From positions 1-49,094 of the forward strand of contig JBOGOC010000023.1 of NCBI GenBank assembly GCA_050747525.1: a stretch of 49,094 nt of DNA, in the 5' to 3' direction. Origin of the DNA: JBOGOC01 sp050747525. Lineage in GTDB: Bacteria > Acidobacteriota > Polarisedimenticolia > JACPZX01 > DASXTC01. The notes beneath the pieces are model-generated. The model was not told the DNA's origin. It did no database searches and saw nothing but the letters and a program-made list of their open reading frames with translations. How positions within the stretch are numbered: position 1 is the stretch's first letter; each line of letters begins with the position of its first letter. This document shows positions 7,299-15,259 of this stretch, in pieces. The translations under genes were made by a program, and so were the position numbers.

Positions 7299-9428
7299 TC
7301 AGCGCCTCAAGCTTATCCCGAAATCGCCCTTCAGTGCCGCAACGATCTTGTCCATCGCCTGCTGGACCTCGTCGGACGCCAGGGTCCGGTCCGGATGCTG
7401 CAGGGTGACCCGCAGCGTCAGCCCCGACGTCCCGGCCGGCAGCTCGCTCCCTTCGTAGCGGTCCACCACGTGCACCCGCGAGACCAGGTCGGGGGCCACG
7501 CCGCGCACGGCCGCCTCCAGCTCGCGGTACGCACGCCCGGCCGGGACCACCAGCGACAGGTCGCGCGTCACGGCGGGGAAGCGGGGGAGCTGCCGGTAGA
7601 CGACGGCGGCTTCGGGCAGGCGCACCAGGGCCGACAGACTCACCTCGGCCACGAACACCTCCTGGCGCAGGTCGAGCTTCTGGAGCCACGGGGTCGCCAA
7701 CGCACCCAGACGTCCGAGGCGCCGGCCATCCGAGGCCACGTAGGCCCGGCGGCCCGGGTCGAGCGACTCCGACGCGGGCATCTCTTCGACCTCCATCGGG
7801 CAGCCGGCCTCGCGCAGGGCTTCTTCCAGCGCCCCCTTGAGGTCGTAGAACGAAGCCTCCCGCGGCGGCTCGGACCAGTGCCGGCCGCGCGGTGACCCCG
7901 TCAGGGCCAGGGCCAGCATGACCACCTCGTCCACGCCTCCGGCCAGGGGATGCTTGCGGCCGTCGGGGGTGGGTGGCGGGGAGGGGGCCCGCCGGAAGGT
8001 CCGTCCGATCTCGTACAGACGCACGTCGCGCACGCCGCGGTTGATGTTCCCCGCCACCGAGGCCAGCAGCGACGGCAGCAGCGTGGTGCGCAGGATCTCC
8101 TGGTCGGCCGCGATCGGGTTGGTCAGGGCGACCGGCTCCACGGGCGACATGCCCGGCTCGTCGGGGTCGATCGGATCCCGCATGCCCGAGTCGACCGTCG
8201 GGGAGGTGAACGACAGGGTCACGGCCTGGCTGTAGCCGGCGGCCTCCAGGGACCGGCGGATCCTCTCCTCGCGGGCGTGCCCCGGCCGGTCGATCCCGCC
8301 CGTCCCCGCGATGGTGGGGAGCCTCCCCGGCACGGCGTCGTAGCCGATGTGGCGGGCCACTTCTTCGATGAGGTCCACCTCGCGCTCGATGTCCTTCCGG
8401 TGGGAGGGGACCTCCACCTCGAGCGTCTCGTCCCCCTCGGTTGCCTCCACAGGGAACCCCAGGGCGGCCAGGGACCCCATGACGTCCAGAGCCGGCAGCG
8501 GCATCCCCAGCAGCACGGCGGTGCGCGAGGGGCGCACCTTCACGCGGCGGGTGGGCGGCGTCCCGGAGCGCTCGTCGATCAGCCCCGGGCTCACGGTGCC
8601 GCCGGCGTGCGCCCGCAGCAGCTCGGCCACCCGGCCGATGGCCACCGAGGCCGCCTCGATGTCGGCCCCCCGCTCGAACCGGTACGAGGCGTCGGTGGAC
8701 AGCCCCAGCCGCTTGGACGTGCGCCGCACGCTGACCGGGTCGAAGTAGGCCGACTCCAGCAGGATGTCCTTGGTGCGCTCGGTCACCATGGTGGCCTGGC
8801 CCCCCATCACCCCGCCCAGGGCCACGGCCCGATCGGCGTCGGCGATCACCAGCATCGAGTCGTCCAGCTCGCGTCCCACGCCGTCCAGCGTGACCAGCCG
8901 CTCGCCGGGGCGCGCGCGGCGCACGCGCACCTGCGCCCCGCGCAGCGTGGCCAGGTCGAAGGCGTGCAGGGGATGGCCGAGCTCCCACAGGACGTAGTTG
9001 GTGATGTCCACGATGTTGTTGATGGGGCGCAGGCCCAGCGCCGTCAGGCGGCGCGCCATCCAGTCGGGGCTCGGCCCCACGCGCACGCCGCGCACCACGC
9101 GCGCGGTGTAGCGCCCGCACAGGGGGGGCTCGTCGATGATCACCTGGGCCGAGGAAGTCGCCGCCGGGGCGCCCGCGTCTTCCTGCACGTCGCCCGGATA
9201 GGGGAGGAGGCGCTTGCCGGTGGCGGCGGCCACCTCGCGCGCCATGCCGTACATGTTCATGCAGTCGGGGCGGTTGGTGAAGACCTCGATGTCCAGCAGG
9301 GTGTCGCCGCCTTCCAGTGGCGTCACCGTCTCCACCGGCATCCCGGCGGAGGTCAGCTTGCGGGCCAGCACGTTCGGGTCGGCCCCGTCCTGCACGAAGT
9401 CGCGGATCCACGACAGGAGGAACTTCAC
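7299..9428 (-). CDS. pheT: Phenylalanyl-tRNA synthetase beta subunit, without the EMAP-like domain
   Basis: Structural and editing subunit of the alpha2-beta2 PheRS that charges tRNA-Phe. Seen: the N-terminal FLLSWIRDFV segment runs after only about 45 residues into DIEVFTNRPDCMNMYGMAREVA, then the B3/B4 editing domain (NNIVDITNYVLWELGHPLHAFD), the B5 domain, the pseudo-catalytic domain and a C-terminal ferredoxin-fold anticodon-binding domain (PRFPAVTRDLSLVVPAG to the end). Odd: the tRNA-bind/EMAP-II-like B2 domain normally at about residues 40-150 is absent, leaving 709 residues instead of about 790. The frame is continuous, so this is a clean architectural variant. The start is GTG 9428, overlapping the pheS stop as GTGA. 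Confidence 0.95.
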   Translation of the reverse strand: MKFLLSWIRDFVQDGADPNVLARKLTSAGMPVETVTPLEGGDTLLDIEVFTNRPDCMNMYGMAREVAAATGKRLLPYPGDVQEDAGAPAATSSAQVIIDEPPLCGRYTARVVRGVRVGPSPDWMARRLTALGLRPINNIVDITNYVLWELGHPLHAFDLATLRGAQVRVRRARPGERLVTLDGVGRELDDSMLVIADADRAVALGGVMGGQATMVTERTKDILLESAYFDPVSVRRTSKRLGLSTDASYRFERGADIEAASVAIGRVAELLRAHAGGTVSPGLIDERSGTPPTRRVKVRPSRTAVLLGMPLPALDVMGSLAALGFPVEATEGDETLEVEVPSHRKDIEREVDLIEEVARHIGYDAVPGRLPTIAGTGGIDRPGHAREERIRRSLEAAGYSQAVTLSFTSPTVDSGMRDPIDPDEPGMSPVEPVALTNPIAADQEILRTTLLPSLLASVAGNINRGVRDVRLYEIGRTFRRAPSPPPTPDGRKHPLAGGVDEVVMLALALTGSPRGRHWSEPPREASFYDLKGALEEALREAGCPMEVEEMPASESLDPGRRAYVASDGRRLGRLGALATPWLQKLDLRQEVFVAEVSLSALVRLPEAAVVYRQLPRFPAVTRDLSLVVPAGRAYRELEAAVRGVAPDLVSRVHVVDRYEGSELPAGTSGLTLRVTLQHPDRTLASDEVQQAMDKIVAALKGDFGISLRR

Positions 9429-10471
9429 GCGCCACCCCGGAACTGCTCGAGGAAGCGCAGGTCGTTCTCGAACAGCAGGCGGATGTCGTCGATGCCGTAC
9501 TTCACCATGGCCAGCCGGTCGATGCCGAAGCCGAAGGCGAAGCCCGTGTACTTCTCGGCGTCGTAGCCGACCTCTTCGAAGACGGCGGGGTGCACCATGC
9601 CGGCGCCCCCCATCTCGATCCATCCGGACCGCTTGCAGGTGCGGCACCCGGCTCCGTCGCACACGAAGCACGAGACGGCGAACTCGGCCCCCGGCTCCAC
9701 GAAGGGGAAGTACGACGGGCTGAGGCGCACGCGCACCCGCTCGCCGAACAGGCGGCGCCCCATCTCCAGCAGCGTCCCCTTGAGGTCGGCCAGACCGATC
9801 CCCTGGTCCACGGCCAGCCCTTCCACCTGGTGGAAGATGGGGGAGTGGGTGGCGTCCACGGCGTCACGCCGGTAGGCCCGCCCCGGGCAGATGATCTTCA
9901 GCGGGGGCTGAGTCTTGAGCATGGTGCGGATCTGCACCGGCGAGGTGTGCGTGCGCAGCAGGCCTCCGCCTTCCAGGTAGAAGGTGTCCTGGCTGTCGCG
10001 CGCCGGATGGTCGGGGGGGATGTTGAGGGCCGTGAAGTTGTGGTAGTCGGTCTCGGCCTCGGGGCCGTCCTCCACCCGGTAGCCCATCTCCAGGAAGATC
10101 TCCTCGATCTCCCGTTGCAGGATGGCCAGCGGATGCACGAAGCCCGGCGGGTGGGGGACCCCGGGGAGCGTGATGTCGAGGGCCGTGGCCCCTGCGGCGC
10201 GCGTGGCCACCTCGGCTTCGGCGGCGGCGAGCGCCTGCTCGATCTCGAGCTTCACCTGGTTGGCGCGCGCCCCGGCTTCGGGGCGCACGTCCGCGGGCAG
10301 GTCCTTGAGACGGCGCAGCCAGGCGGTCAGGCGGCCGCGCGAGCGTCCCAGGTAGTCGTGGCGGAGCTCCTGAAGACGTGCGGGGTCCGCCGCGGAGCGC
10401 GCCGCGGCGAGATCCCGGGCGAAGCCGTCGCGCAGGCTGTCGAGCTCCTGAAGTGGATCGCTCGGTGGCAT
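9425..10471 (-). CDS. pheS: Phenylalanyl-tRNA synthetase alpha subunit
   Basis: Catalytic subunit of PheRS: activates phenylalanine with ATP and transfers it to tRNA-Phe. Seen: N-terminal coiled coil (about 1-90), then class II catalytic core motifs: HPLAILQREIEEIFLEMGY, FYLEGGGLLRTHTSPVQIR, CPGRAYRRDAVDATHSPIFHQVEG (motif 2 region) and GFAFGFGIDRLAMVKYGI (motif 3). A Cys-rich loop (CFVCDGAGCRTCKRSGW), present in many bacterial PheS proteins, could bind zinc. The length of 348 aa is standard. It lies 4 bp after rplT and overlaps pheT by 4 nt, so the two subunits are translationally coupled. Confidence 0.97.
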   Translation of the reverse strand: MPPSDPLQELDSLRDGFARDLAAARSAADPARLQELRHDYLGRSRGRLTAWLRRLKDLPADVRPEAGARANQVKLEIEQALAAAEAEVATRAAGATALDITLPGVPHPPGFVHPLAILQREIEEIFLEMGYRVEDGPEAETDYHNFTALNIPPDHPARDSQDTFYLEGGGLLRTHTSPVQIRTMLKTQPPLKIICPGRAYRRDAVDATHSPIFHQVEGLAVDQGIGLADLKGTLLEMGRRLFGERVRVRLSPSYFPFVEPGAEFAVSCFVCDGAGCRTCKRSGWIEMGGAGMVHPAVFEEVGYDAEKYTGFAFGFGIDRLAMVKYGIDDIRLLFENDLRFLEQFRGGA

Positions 10472-10475
10472 GCGC

Positions 10476-10850
10476 TCAGGCGGCCGGGGCGCTGCTCCCG
10501 ATCGCGGCGCGGGCCTTGCCCGCCACTTCGCCGAACCCCGCGGGGTCTTTCACGGCCAGATCGGCCAGCACCTTGCGGTCGAGCGTGATGCCCGCCTGCT
10601 TGAGGCCGTTGATCAGCTGGCTGTACGACAGCCCGTTGAGCCGAGCGGCGGCGTTGATCCGGATGATCCACAGACGGCGCATGTCGCGCTTCTTCGCGCG
10701 CCTGTCACGGTAGGCGTAGCCGAGAGACTTCTCGACCGCCTGCTTGGCGATGCGGTGCATCCGGCTCTTGCCGCCATAGAACCCGCTGGCGAGGGCAAGT
10801 ATTTTCTTGCGCCGGTCTTTTCTTTTCGTTCCTCTTTTTACCCTGGGCAC
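10476..10850 (-). CDS. rplT: 50S ribosomal protein L20
   Basis: Early 50S assembly protein that binds 23S rRNA. Seen: MPRVKRGTKRKDRRKKIL start, GFYGGKSRMHRIAKQAVEKSLGYAYRDRR and the INAAARLNGLSYSQLINGLK signature; 124 aa, with a short Ala-rich tail. It starts with GTG at 10850, with AGGAG 6 nt upstream. It lies 15 bp after rpmI. In enterobacteria L20 represses the infC-rpmI-rplT transcript; the gene order needed for that is present, but I cannot see the RNA structure here. Confidence 0.97.
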   Translation of the reverse strand: MPRVKRGTKRKDRRKKILALASGFYGGKSRMHRIAKQAVEKSLGYAYRDRRAKKRDMRRLWIIRINAAARLNGLSYSQLINGLKQAGITLDRKVLADLAVKDPAGFGEVAGKARAAIGSSAPAA

Positions 10851-10865
10851 CGTCTGCTCCTGCCC

Positions 10866-11060
10866 CTAGTAGGGGATCATGCGAGTGATGCGGCGTCTGT
10901 CGGCCTCGCTGACGAGCGTGGGCTGATCCAGCTGCCTCTTCCTCTTGGAAGCCTTCTTGGTGAGAATGTGACTCTTGAACGCCTTGCCTCTCTTGATCTT
11001 GCCGGTGGCCGTCTTCTTGAATCGCTTGGCGGCTCCGCGGTGCGTCTTCAGCTTGGGCAC
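10866..11060 (-). CDS. rpmI: 50S ribosomal protein L35
   Basis: Small basic ribosomal protein of the large subunit (64 aa). Seen: the family head MPKLKTHRGAAKRFKKTATGK, the ILTKKASKRKRQLD core and the RRITRMIPY tail. It starts with GTG at 11060, preceded by a GAGGG Shine-Dalgarno about 5 nt upstream. It sits between infC (9 bp away) and rplT (15 bp), the conserved IF3-L35-L20 order. Confidence 0.97.
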   Translation of the reverse strand: MPKLKTHRGAAKRFKKTATGKIKRGKAFKSHILTKKASKRKRQLDQPTLVSEADRRRITRMIPY

Positions 11061-11069
11061 GTCATCCCT

Positions 11070-11594
11070 CTAGTTTTTCTTGGGCGCGAGGATCATGAAC
11101 AGGAACCGGCCTTCCATCCTCGCATCGGATTCCACAATGGCCGTGTCCACCAGCTCCACCTTGAGACGATTCAGGATCCGCCGCCCGTACTCCGGGTGCG
11201 CCATCTCGCGCCCGCGGAACATGATCGTCGCCTTCACCTTGTCTCCGTCCGCCAGGAACCGGTCGATGTGCTTCTTCTTGAACTGGTAGTCGTGCTCTTC
11301 GGTCTTGGGACGGAACTTCACTTCCTTGACCTGGATCGTCTTCTGTTTCTTCCTCGCGTCATGCTGCTTCTTGTTCTGCTGGTACAGGTACTTGCCGTAA
11401 TCGAGGATGCGGCAGACCGGCGGCGCCGATGCCGGAGAAACCTCGACCAGGTCGAGCCCCTTCTCCAGTGCCAGCGCCAGCGCCACGGCCGGTGTCATGA
11501 TCCCCAGCTGTCCGCCTTCCTCGTCGATCACGCGGATTTCCCGCGCCCGGATCCGTTCGTTGACGCGAATCTTGGTATCTGTGGACGTCGTCAT
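11070..11594 (-). CDS. infC: Translation initiation factor IF-3
   Basis: Binds the 30S subunit and proofreads start-codon selection. Seen: N-domain RVNERIRAREIRVIDEEGGQLG, the linker with YGKYLYQQNKKQHDARKKQK, and the C-domain VKEVKFRPKTEEHDYQFKKKHIDRFL followed by KATIMFRGREMAHPEYG; 174 aa from the chosen start. Start choice: ATG 11594 is the first methionine inside the gap after thrS, but a GGAG directly abuts it, which is too close to act as its Shine-Dalgarno. An in-frame ATT at 11568-11570, just before RVNERIR, recalls the rare AUU start of Escherichia coli infC but has no visible ribosome site. The real start is therefore uncertain by a few residues. Confidence 0.95.
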   Translation of the reverse strand: MTTSTDTKIRVNERIRAREIRVIDEEGGQLGIMTPAVALALALEKGLDLVEVSPASAPPVCRILDYGKYLYQQNKKQHDARKKQKTIQVKEVKFRPKTEEHDYQFKKKHIDRFLADGDKVKATIMFRGREMAHPEYGRRILNRLKVELVDTAIVESDARMEGRFLFMILAPKKN

Positions 11595-11631
11595 CTCCAG
11601 TCTGCCGTTGTGATCGGGAAGCGCGGGGCCG

Positions 11632-13566
11632 TCACGGCTTGAGGGCCCGCGTTGTGACCAGGGTGGAAAGCATCGCCTGGAACTCGGCCAGCTGCATGGC
11701 GCCGCGGTCACCTTCGCTGCGGCTGCGCACGGCCACGGTGCCGTCCTGGGCCTCGCGGTCGCCCATCACCAGCATGAAGGGGACCTTGGCGAGCTGCGCG
11801 TCGCGGATCTTGGCGCCGATCTTCTCGTTGCGGGCGTCGAGCGTCACGCGGAAGCCGGCCGCCTTGATCGTGTCGCGCACCTTGGCGGCCGCCTCGTTCA
11901 CGCGGTCGGTGATGGGCAGCACCGTCACCTGCACGGGCGACAGCCACAGCGGGAACGCCCCGGCGAAGTGCTCGACCAGGATGCCGATGAACCGCTCGAG
12001 CGACCCGAGCATGGCACGGTGGATCATGACCGGGCGCCCCTCGTGGCCGTCGGCCGCCTGGTACTTCAGGTCGAAGCGCTCGGGCATCGTGTTGTCGGCC
12101 TGGATGGTGCCCAGCTGGTGCTCGCGTGCCAGCGCGTCGAGCACCATGAAGTCGATCTTGGGCGCGTAGAAGGCCCCCTGGCCGGGGTTCATCTTCCAGT
12201 CGACCTTCTCCTGCTCCAGGGCGCCGCGAAGCAGCGCCTCGGCCCGCTCCCACACCTCGGCGCTCCCCTGGGCCTTCTCGGGCCGGGTGCCCAGGTAGAT
12301 GCGGGCCTCGAAGCCGAAGTCCTTGTAGCAGCTCAGGATCATGCGGATGACGCCGCGCACTTCGTCCTGCACCTGCTCGGGGGCACAGAAGATGTGGGCG
12401 TCGTCCTGAGAGAACGACCGCACCCGGGTCAGGCCCGCCAGCACCCCCGATCGCTCGAATCGGTGCAGGCGCCCGAAATCGGCCAGCCGCATGGGCAGAT
12501 CCCGGTACGACCGCCGCTCGGTGCGGTAAATGACCGTGTGGGACGGGCAGTTCATCGGCTTGATGCCGAACTGCTTGTCCCCCGCCTCGGCGAAATACAT
12601 ATTGTCGCGATAGTTGGCCAGGTGCCCCGATTGCTCGAACAAAGACAGGTCGAACAACTGCGGCGTGATGACTTCGTCGTAGTCGTGCTCGCGGTACATC
12701 CCCCGCACGTAGTCGATGAGGGTGTTATAGATGACCGCCCCTCGCGGGTGGAAGAACGGCGCCGCGGGGGACTCCGTGTGAAACGAGAACAGGCCCAGCT
12801 CTCGCCCCAGCTTGCGATGGTCCCGCCGGCGCGCCTCTTCGAGGCGGGCGAGGTGCTGCTCGAGGTCTTCCCGGCTGAAGAACGCCGTCCCGTAGATGCG
12901 CTGCAACTGGGCGTTGTGCTCGTCTCCCTTCCAGTAGGCCCCCGCCACCGACAGCAGCTTGAAGGCCTTCACGCGCCCCGTGGAGGGCAGATGCGGCCCC
13001 AGGCAGAAGTCGATGAAGCGGTCCTGCTGGTAGCACGAGACGGTCGCCCCGCCCTTTTCCTCGACCAGCTCGACCTTGAGGGCGTCTTTCTGGCCCTTGA
13101 AGATCTGCAGGGCTTCGTCCTTGGGCATCTCCAGCCGCTTGATGGGGACGTCCTGGTCGACGATGTCCTTCATCTTCTTTTCGATGGCTTCGAGGTCTTC
13201 GGGGGTGAAGGGCTCGGCGCGCAGGAAGTCGTAGTAGTAGCCCTCTTCCACCACCGGCCCGATGCCGATCTGCACTTCGGGGAACAGCTCCTTGACGGCA
13301 TGGGCCGTCAGATGGGCCGTGGAGTGGCGCAGCACCTCGAGGGCCTCGGGGTCGCGCGCCGTCAACACGCGCATGGAGACGCCCGACTGAAGCGAGCGCC
13401 CCAGGTCGATCACCTCGCCGTCCACCAGGGCTGCCACGGCGTCCTTGGCCAGGCGCGGGCCAATCTTTCGCACCACGTCTTCGACTCTCACTCCTCGTGG
13501 GAAGGAGAGCTGCTTGCCGTCCGGCAGCGTGACGAGGATCGCGTCACCCGAGATCGTGGTGGACAT
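11632..13566 (-). CDS. thrS: Threonyl-tRNA synthetase
   Basis: Class II synthetase charging tRNA-Thr, with editing of mischarged serine. Seen in 644 aa: TGS domain (about 9-70), editing domain with His81 and His85 in HSTAHLTAHA and the distal CLGPHLP, then the catalytic domain with zinc-ligand segments MNCPSHTVIYR, SFSQDDAHIFC and VMIHRAMLGSLERF, and the anticodon-binding domain starting near LWLSPVQVTVLPI. It is full length with no missing key residue. It heads the translation operon and lies 38 bp after the tRNA-Val gene on the same strand, so it may be read from the tRNA promoter. No strong Shine-Dalgarno is seen at ATG 13566. Confidence 0.97.
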   Translation of the reverse strand: MSTTISGDAILVTLPDGKQLSFPRGVRVEDVVRKIGPRLAKDAVAALVDGEVIDLGRSLQSGVSMRVLTARDPEALEVLRHSTAHLTAHAVKELFPEVQIGIGPVVEEGYYYDFLRAEPFTPEDLEAIEKKMKDIVDQDVPIKRLEMPKDEALQIFKGQKDALKVELVEEKGGATVSCYQQDRFIDFCLGPHLPSTGRVKAFKLLSVAGAYWKGDEHNAQLQRIYGTAFFSREDLEQHLARLEEARRRDHRKLGRELGLFSFHTESPAAPFFHPRGAVIYNTLIDYVRGMYREHDYDEVITPQLFDLSLFEQSGHLANYRDNMYFAEAGDKQFGIKPMNCPSHTVIYRTERRSYRDLPMRLADFGRLHRFERSGVLAGLTRVRSFSQDDAHIFCAPEQVQDEVRGVIRMILSCYKDFGFEARIYLGTRPEKAQGSAEVWERAEALLRGALEQEKVDWKMNPGQGAFYAPKIDFMVLDALAREHQLGTIQADNTMPERFDLKYQAADGHEGRPVMIHRAMLGSLERFIGILVEHFAGAFPLWLSPVQVTVLPITDRVNEAAAKVRDTIKAAGFRVTLDARNEKIGAKIRDAQLAKVPFMLVMGDREAQDGTVAVRSRSEGDRGAMQLAEFQAMLSTLVTTRALKP

Positions 13567-13604
13567 CGATGCGTAGTCCCTGGAGGTTCCGACACGTGAA
13601 ATCC

Positions 13605-13679
<75 letters not shown>

Positions 13680-13741
13680 ACGGCCATAGGGGACGGGTCG
13701 TCCAACAACAGGCAAACCCGTGGCCACGAGAATGGTGTCAA

Positions 13742-15259
13742 GTGGCCCGGAAATATAACAGAGGACTGAAAGAAGTGTCAACGACGGCGGCGCGTAGCAG
13801 CATGGCCGTGGCCCTTCTGGCGGCCCTGCTCCACATCGGCACCCTGGGACACGGCTTCACCTTCGACGACCCCTTCATTGTAGTAGAGAACCCCGCCGTC
13901 GCCGGAGATGGCGGGCTGCTGAAGGTTTTCGCCACCCCGTACTGGACCGGGTGGGACGAGGGGAACCTGTACCGGCCCCTCACCGTGGCCTCCTACTGGG
14001 TCCAGCGGCGTCTGGCCGGGGTCCACCCCTGGTCCTACCATCTGGTGAACGTGCTGCTGCACGCCCTGGTGACCTGGCTGGTCTGCCGGCTGGGGGAGCG
14101 CCTGATCGGATGGCCCGCGGCGCTGGCGGCGGGGCTGCTGTTCGCGGCGCACCCCGTCCACGTGGAGGCGGTGGCCAACGTGGCGGGCCGGGCCGAGCTG
14201 ATGGCGGCCGCTGGCGCGCTGGCCGCCTGGCTGTGGCGTGAGCGGCCCGTGGTGTCGATGGCGCTGCTCGCCGCCGGGCTCTTGAGCAAGGAGATCGCGG
14301 TGGTCCTGCCGGGGCTCCTGGCCGTCGAAGATCTGGCGCGGGGCGGGCGAATCCGGTGGCGCGCCCTGGTCCCGGCAGGCGCGGTCACGGTGGCCTTCCT
14401 GATAATTCGGGCCGTGGTGGTGGGCCTCGGGGTTGCGACCTCCTATGATCCGTTCATCGGGCTTCCGGCCGCGCAGCGGGTGATGACCGCGGTGGACGTG
14501 CTGGGGCGCGAGCTGGCGCTGATGCTGGTGCCGCGCACCCTTTCAGCCGACTACTCGTACGACCAGATACCCCTGGTCGGCTCGCCACTGCATCCCGGAT
14601 TCCTGATGGGGCTGGCAGCGCTGGCCCTGTGCGGTGTGGCAGCGATGCTGTGCCGCCGGCGCGCCGGAGGCGTGACGTTGGGAATGGCCACCTTCTTCGT
14701 GGCGGTTCTTCCAGTCAGCAATCTATTCTTCGGAATTGGCGTCATGATGGCGGAGCGTCTTCTCTACCTCCCCTCGGTGGGAGCCTGTCTGGCCGGAGGC
14801 GCGGCCCTGGCCGCGGCCGGTTCCGCGCTGTCCCCGCGCCAGGCGGTGGCGGCCACGCTGGCGGTGGCGCTGGCGGCGGCCGTGCCGCTCTCGGCGCGCT
14901 CGGCCTGGCGGGTGAACGACTGGTTCGACCAGCTCACTCTGTTCGAGGCCACCGTGCGTTCTTCACCGCGCAGCGCTCTGGGGCACGTGAACCTGGGGAC
15001 GGTGTATCACCAGCTGGGGCGGCTTCCCGAAGCCGAGGAGCAGTTCCGCGCCGCGGAGGCCATCGCGCCCCACCAGGCGGGGACCCACTTCAACCTGGGC
15101 TCGGTGCTGGAGGCCCGCGGCCGCCTCGACGAGGCGATGGCGGCCTACGCCGAATCCGCCCGGCTGGCTCCTCCGGGGGATCCCCGCCCCGCGGCGGCGC
15201 TGCGCCGCCTGCAGGCTCGGGCGGCGGCGGGTGCGGGCGCGCGCGGGGGAGCCCCATGA
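13742..15259 (+). CDS. TMTC-like multi-pass membrane protein with C-terminal TPR repeats
   Basis: A 505-residue membrane protein. Seen: a first hydrophobic helix at about 20-37 followed by the luminal GFTFDDPFIVVENP loop carrying paired Asp residues, about ten hydrophobic segments up to residue 390, then two TPR units (HVNLGTVYHQLGRLPEAEEQFR and FNLGSVLEARGRLDEAMAAYAE). Known: this layout matches the TMTC/DUF1736 class of GT-C fold proteins, proposed O-mannosyl-type glycosyltransferases using lipid-linked sugars. Substrate is unknown. Start is uncertain: GTG 13742, GTG 13775 (AGAGG about 10 nt upstream) or ATG 13802. A TATAAC at 13754-13759 would favour 13775. It is coupled to the next gene by ATGA overlap. 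Confidence 0.82.
   Translation: MARKYNRGLKEVSTTAARSSMAVALLAALLHIGTLGHGFTFDDPFIVVENPAVAGDGGLLKVFATPYWTGWDEGNLYRPLTVASYWVQRRLAGVHPWSYHLVNVLLHALVTWLVCRLGERLIGWPAALAAGLLFAAHPVHVEAVANVAGRAELMAAAGALAAWLWRERPVVSMALLAAGLLSKEIAVVLPGLLAVEDLARGGRIRWRALVPAGAVTVAFLIIRAVVVGLGVATSYDPFIGLPAAQRVMTAVDVLGRELALMLVPRTLSADYSYDQIPLVGSPLHPGFLMGLAALALCGVAAMLCRRRAGGVTLGMATFFVAVLPVSNLFFGIGVMMAERLLYLPSVGACLAGGAALAAAGSALSPRQAVAATLAVALAAAVPLSARSAWRVNDWFDQLTLFEATVRSSPRSALGHVNLGTVYHQLGRLPEAEEQFRAAEAIAPHQAGTHFNLGSVLEARGRLDEAMAAYAESARLAPPGDPRPAAALRRLQARAAAGAGARGGAP

Noticed and set aside
7299..9428. pheT as a frameshifted or truncated pseudogene
   Set aside because: The missing EMAP-like part is an in-frame absence; the start overlaps pheS properly and all other domains are intact.
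13681..13741. Perfect TTGACA (minus strand, 13736-13741) as the tRNA-Val promoter
   Set aside because: No acceptable -10 lies at 16-18 bp (best is GGTTTG or GTTTGC), so I did not annotate it, although some promoter must exist here.
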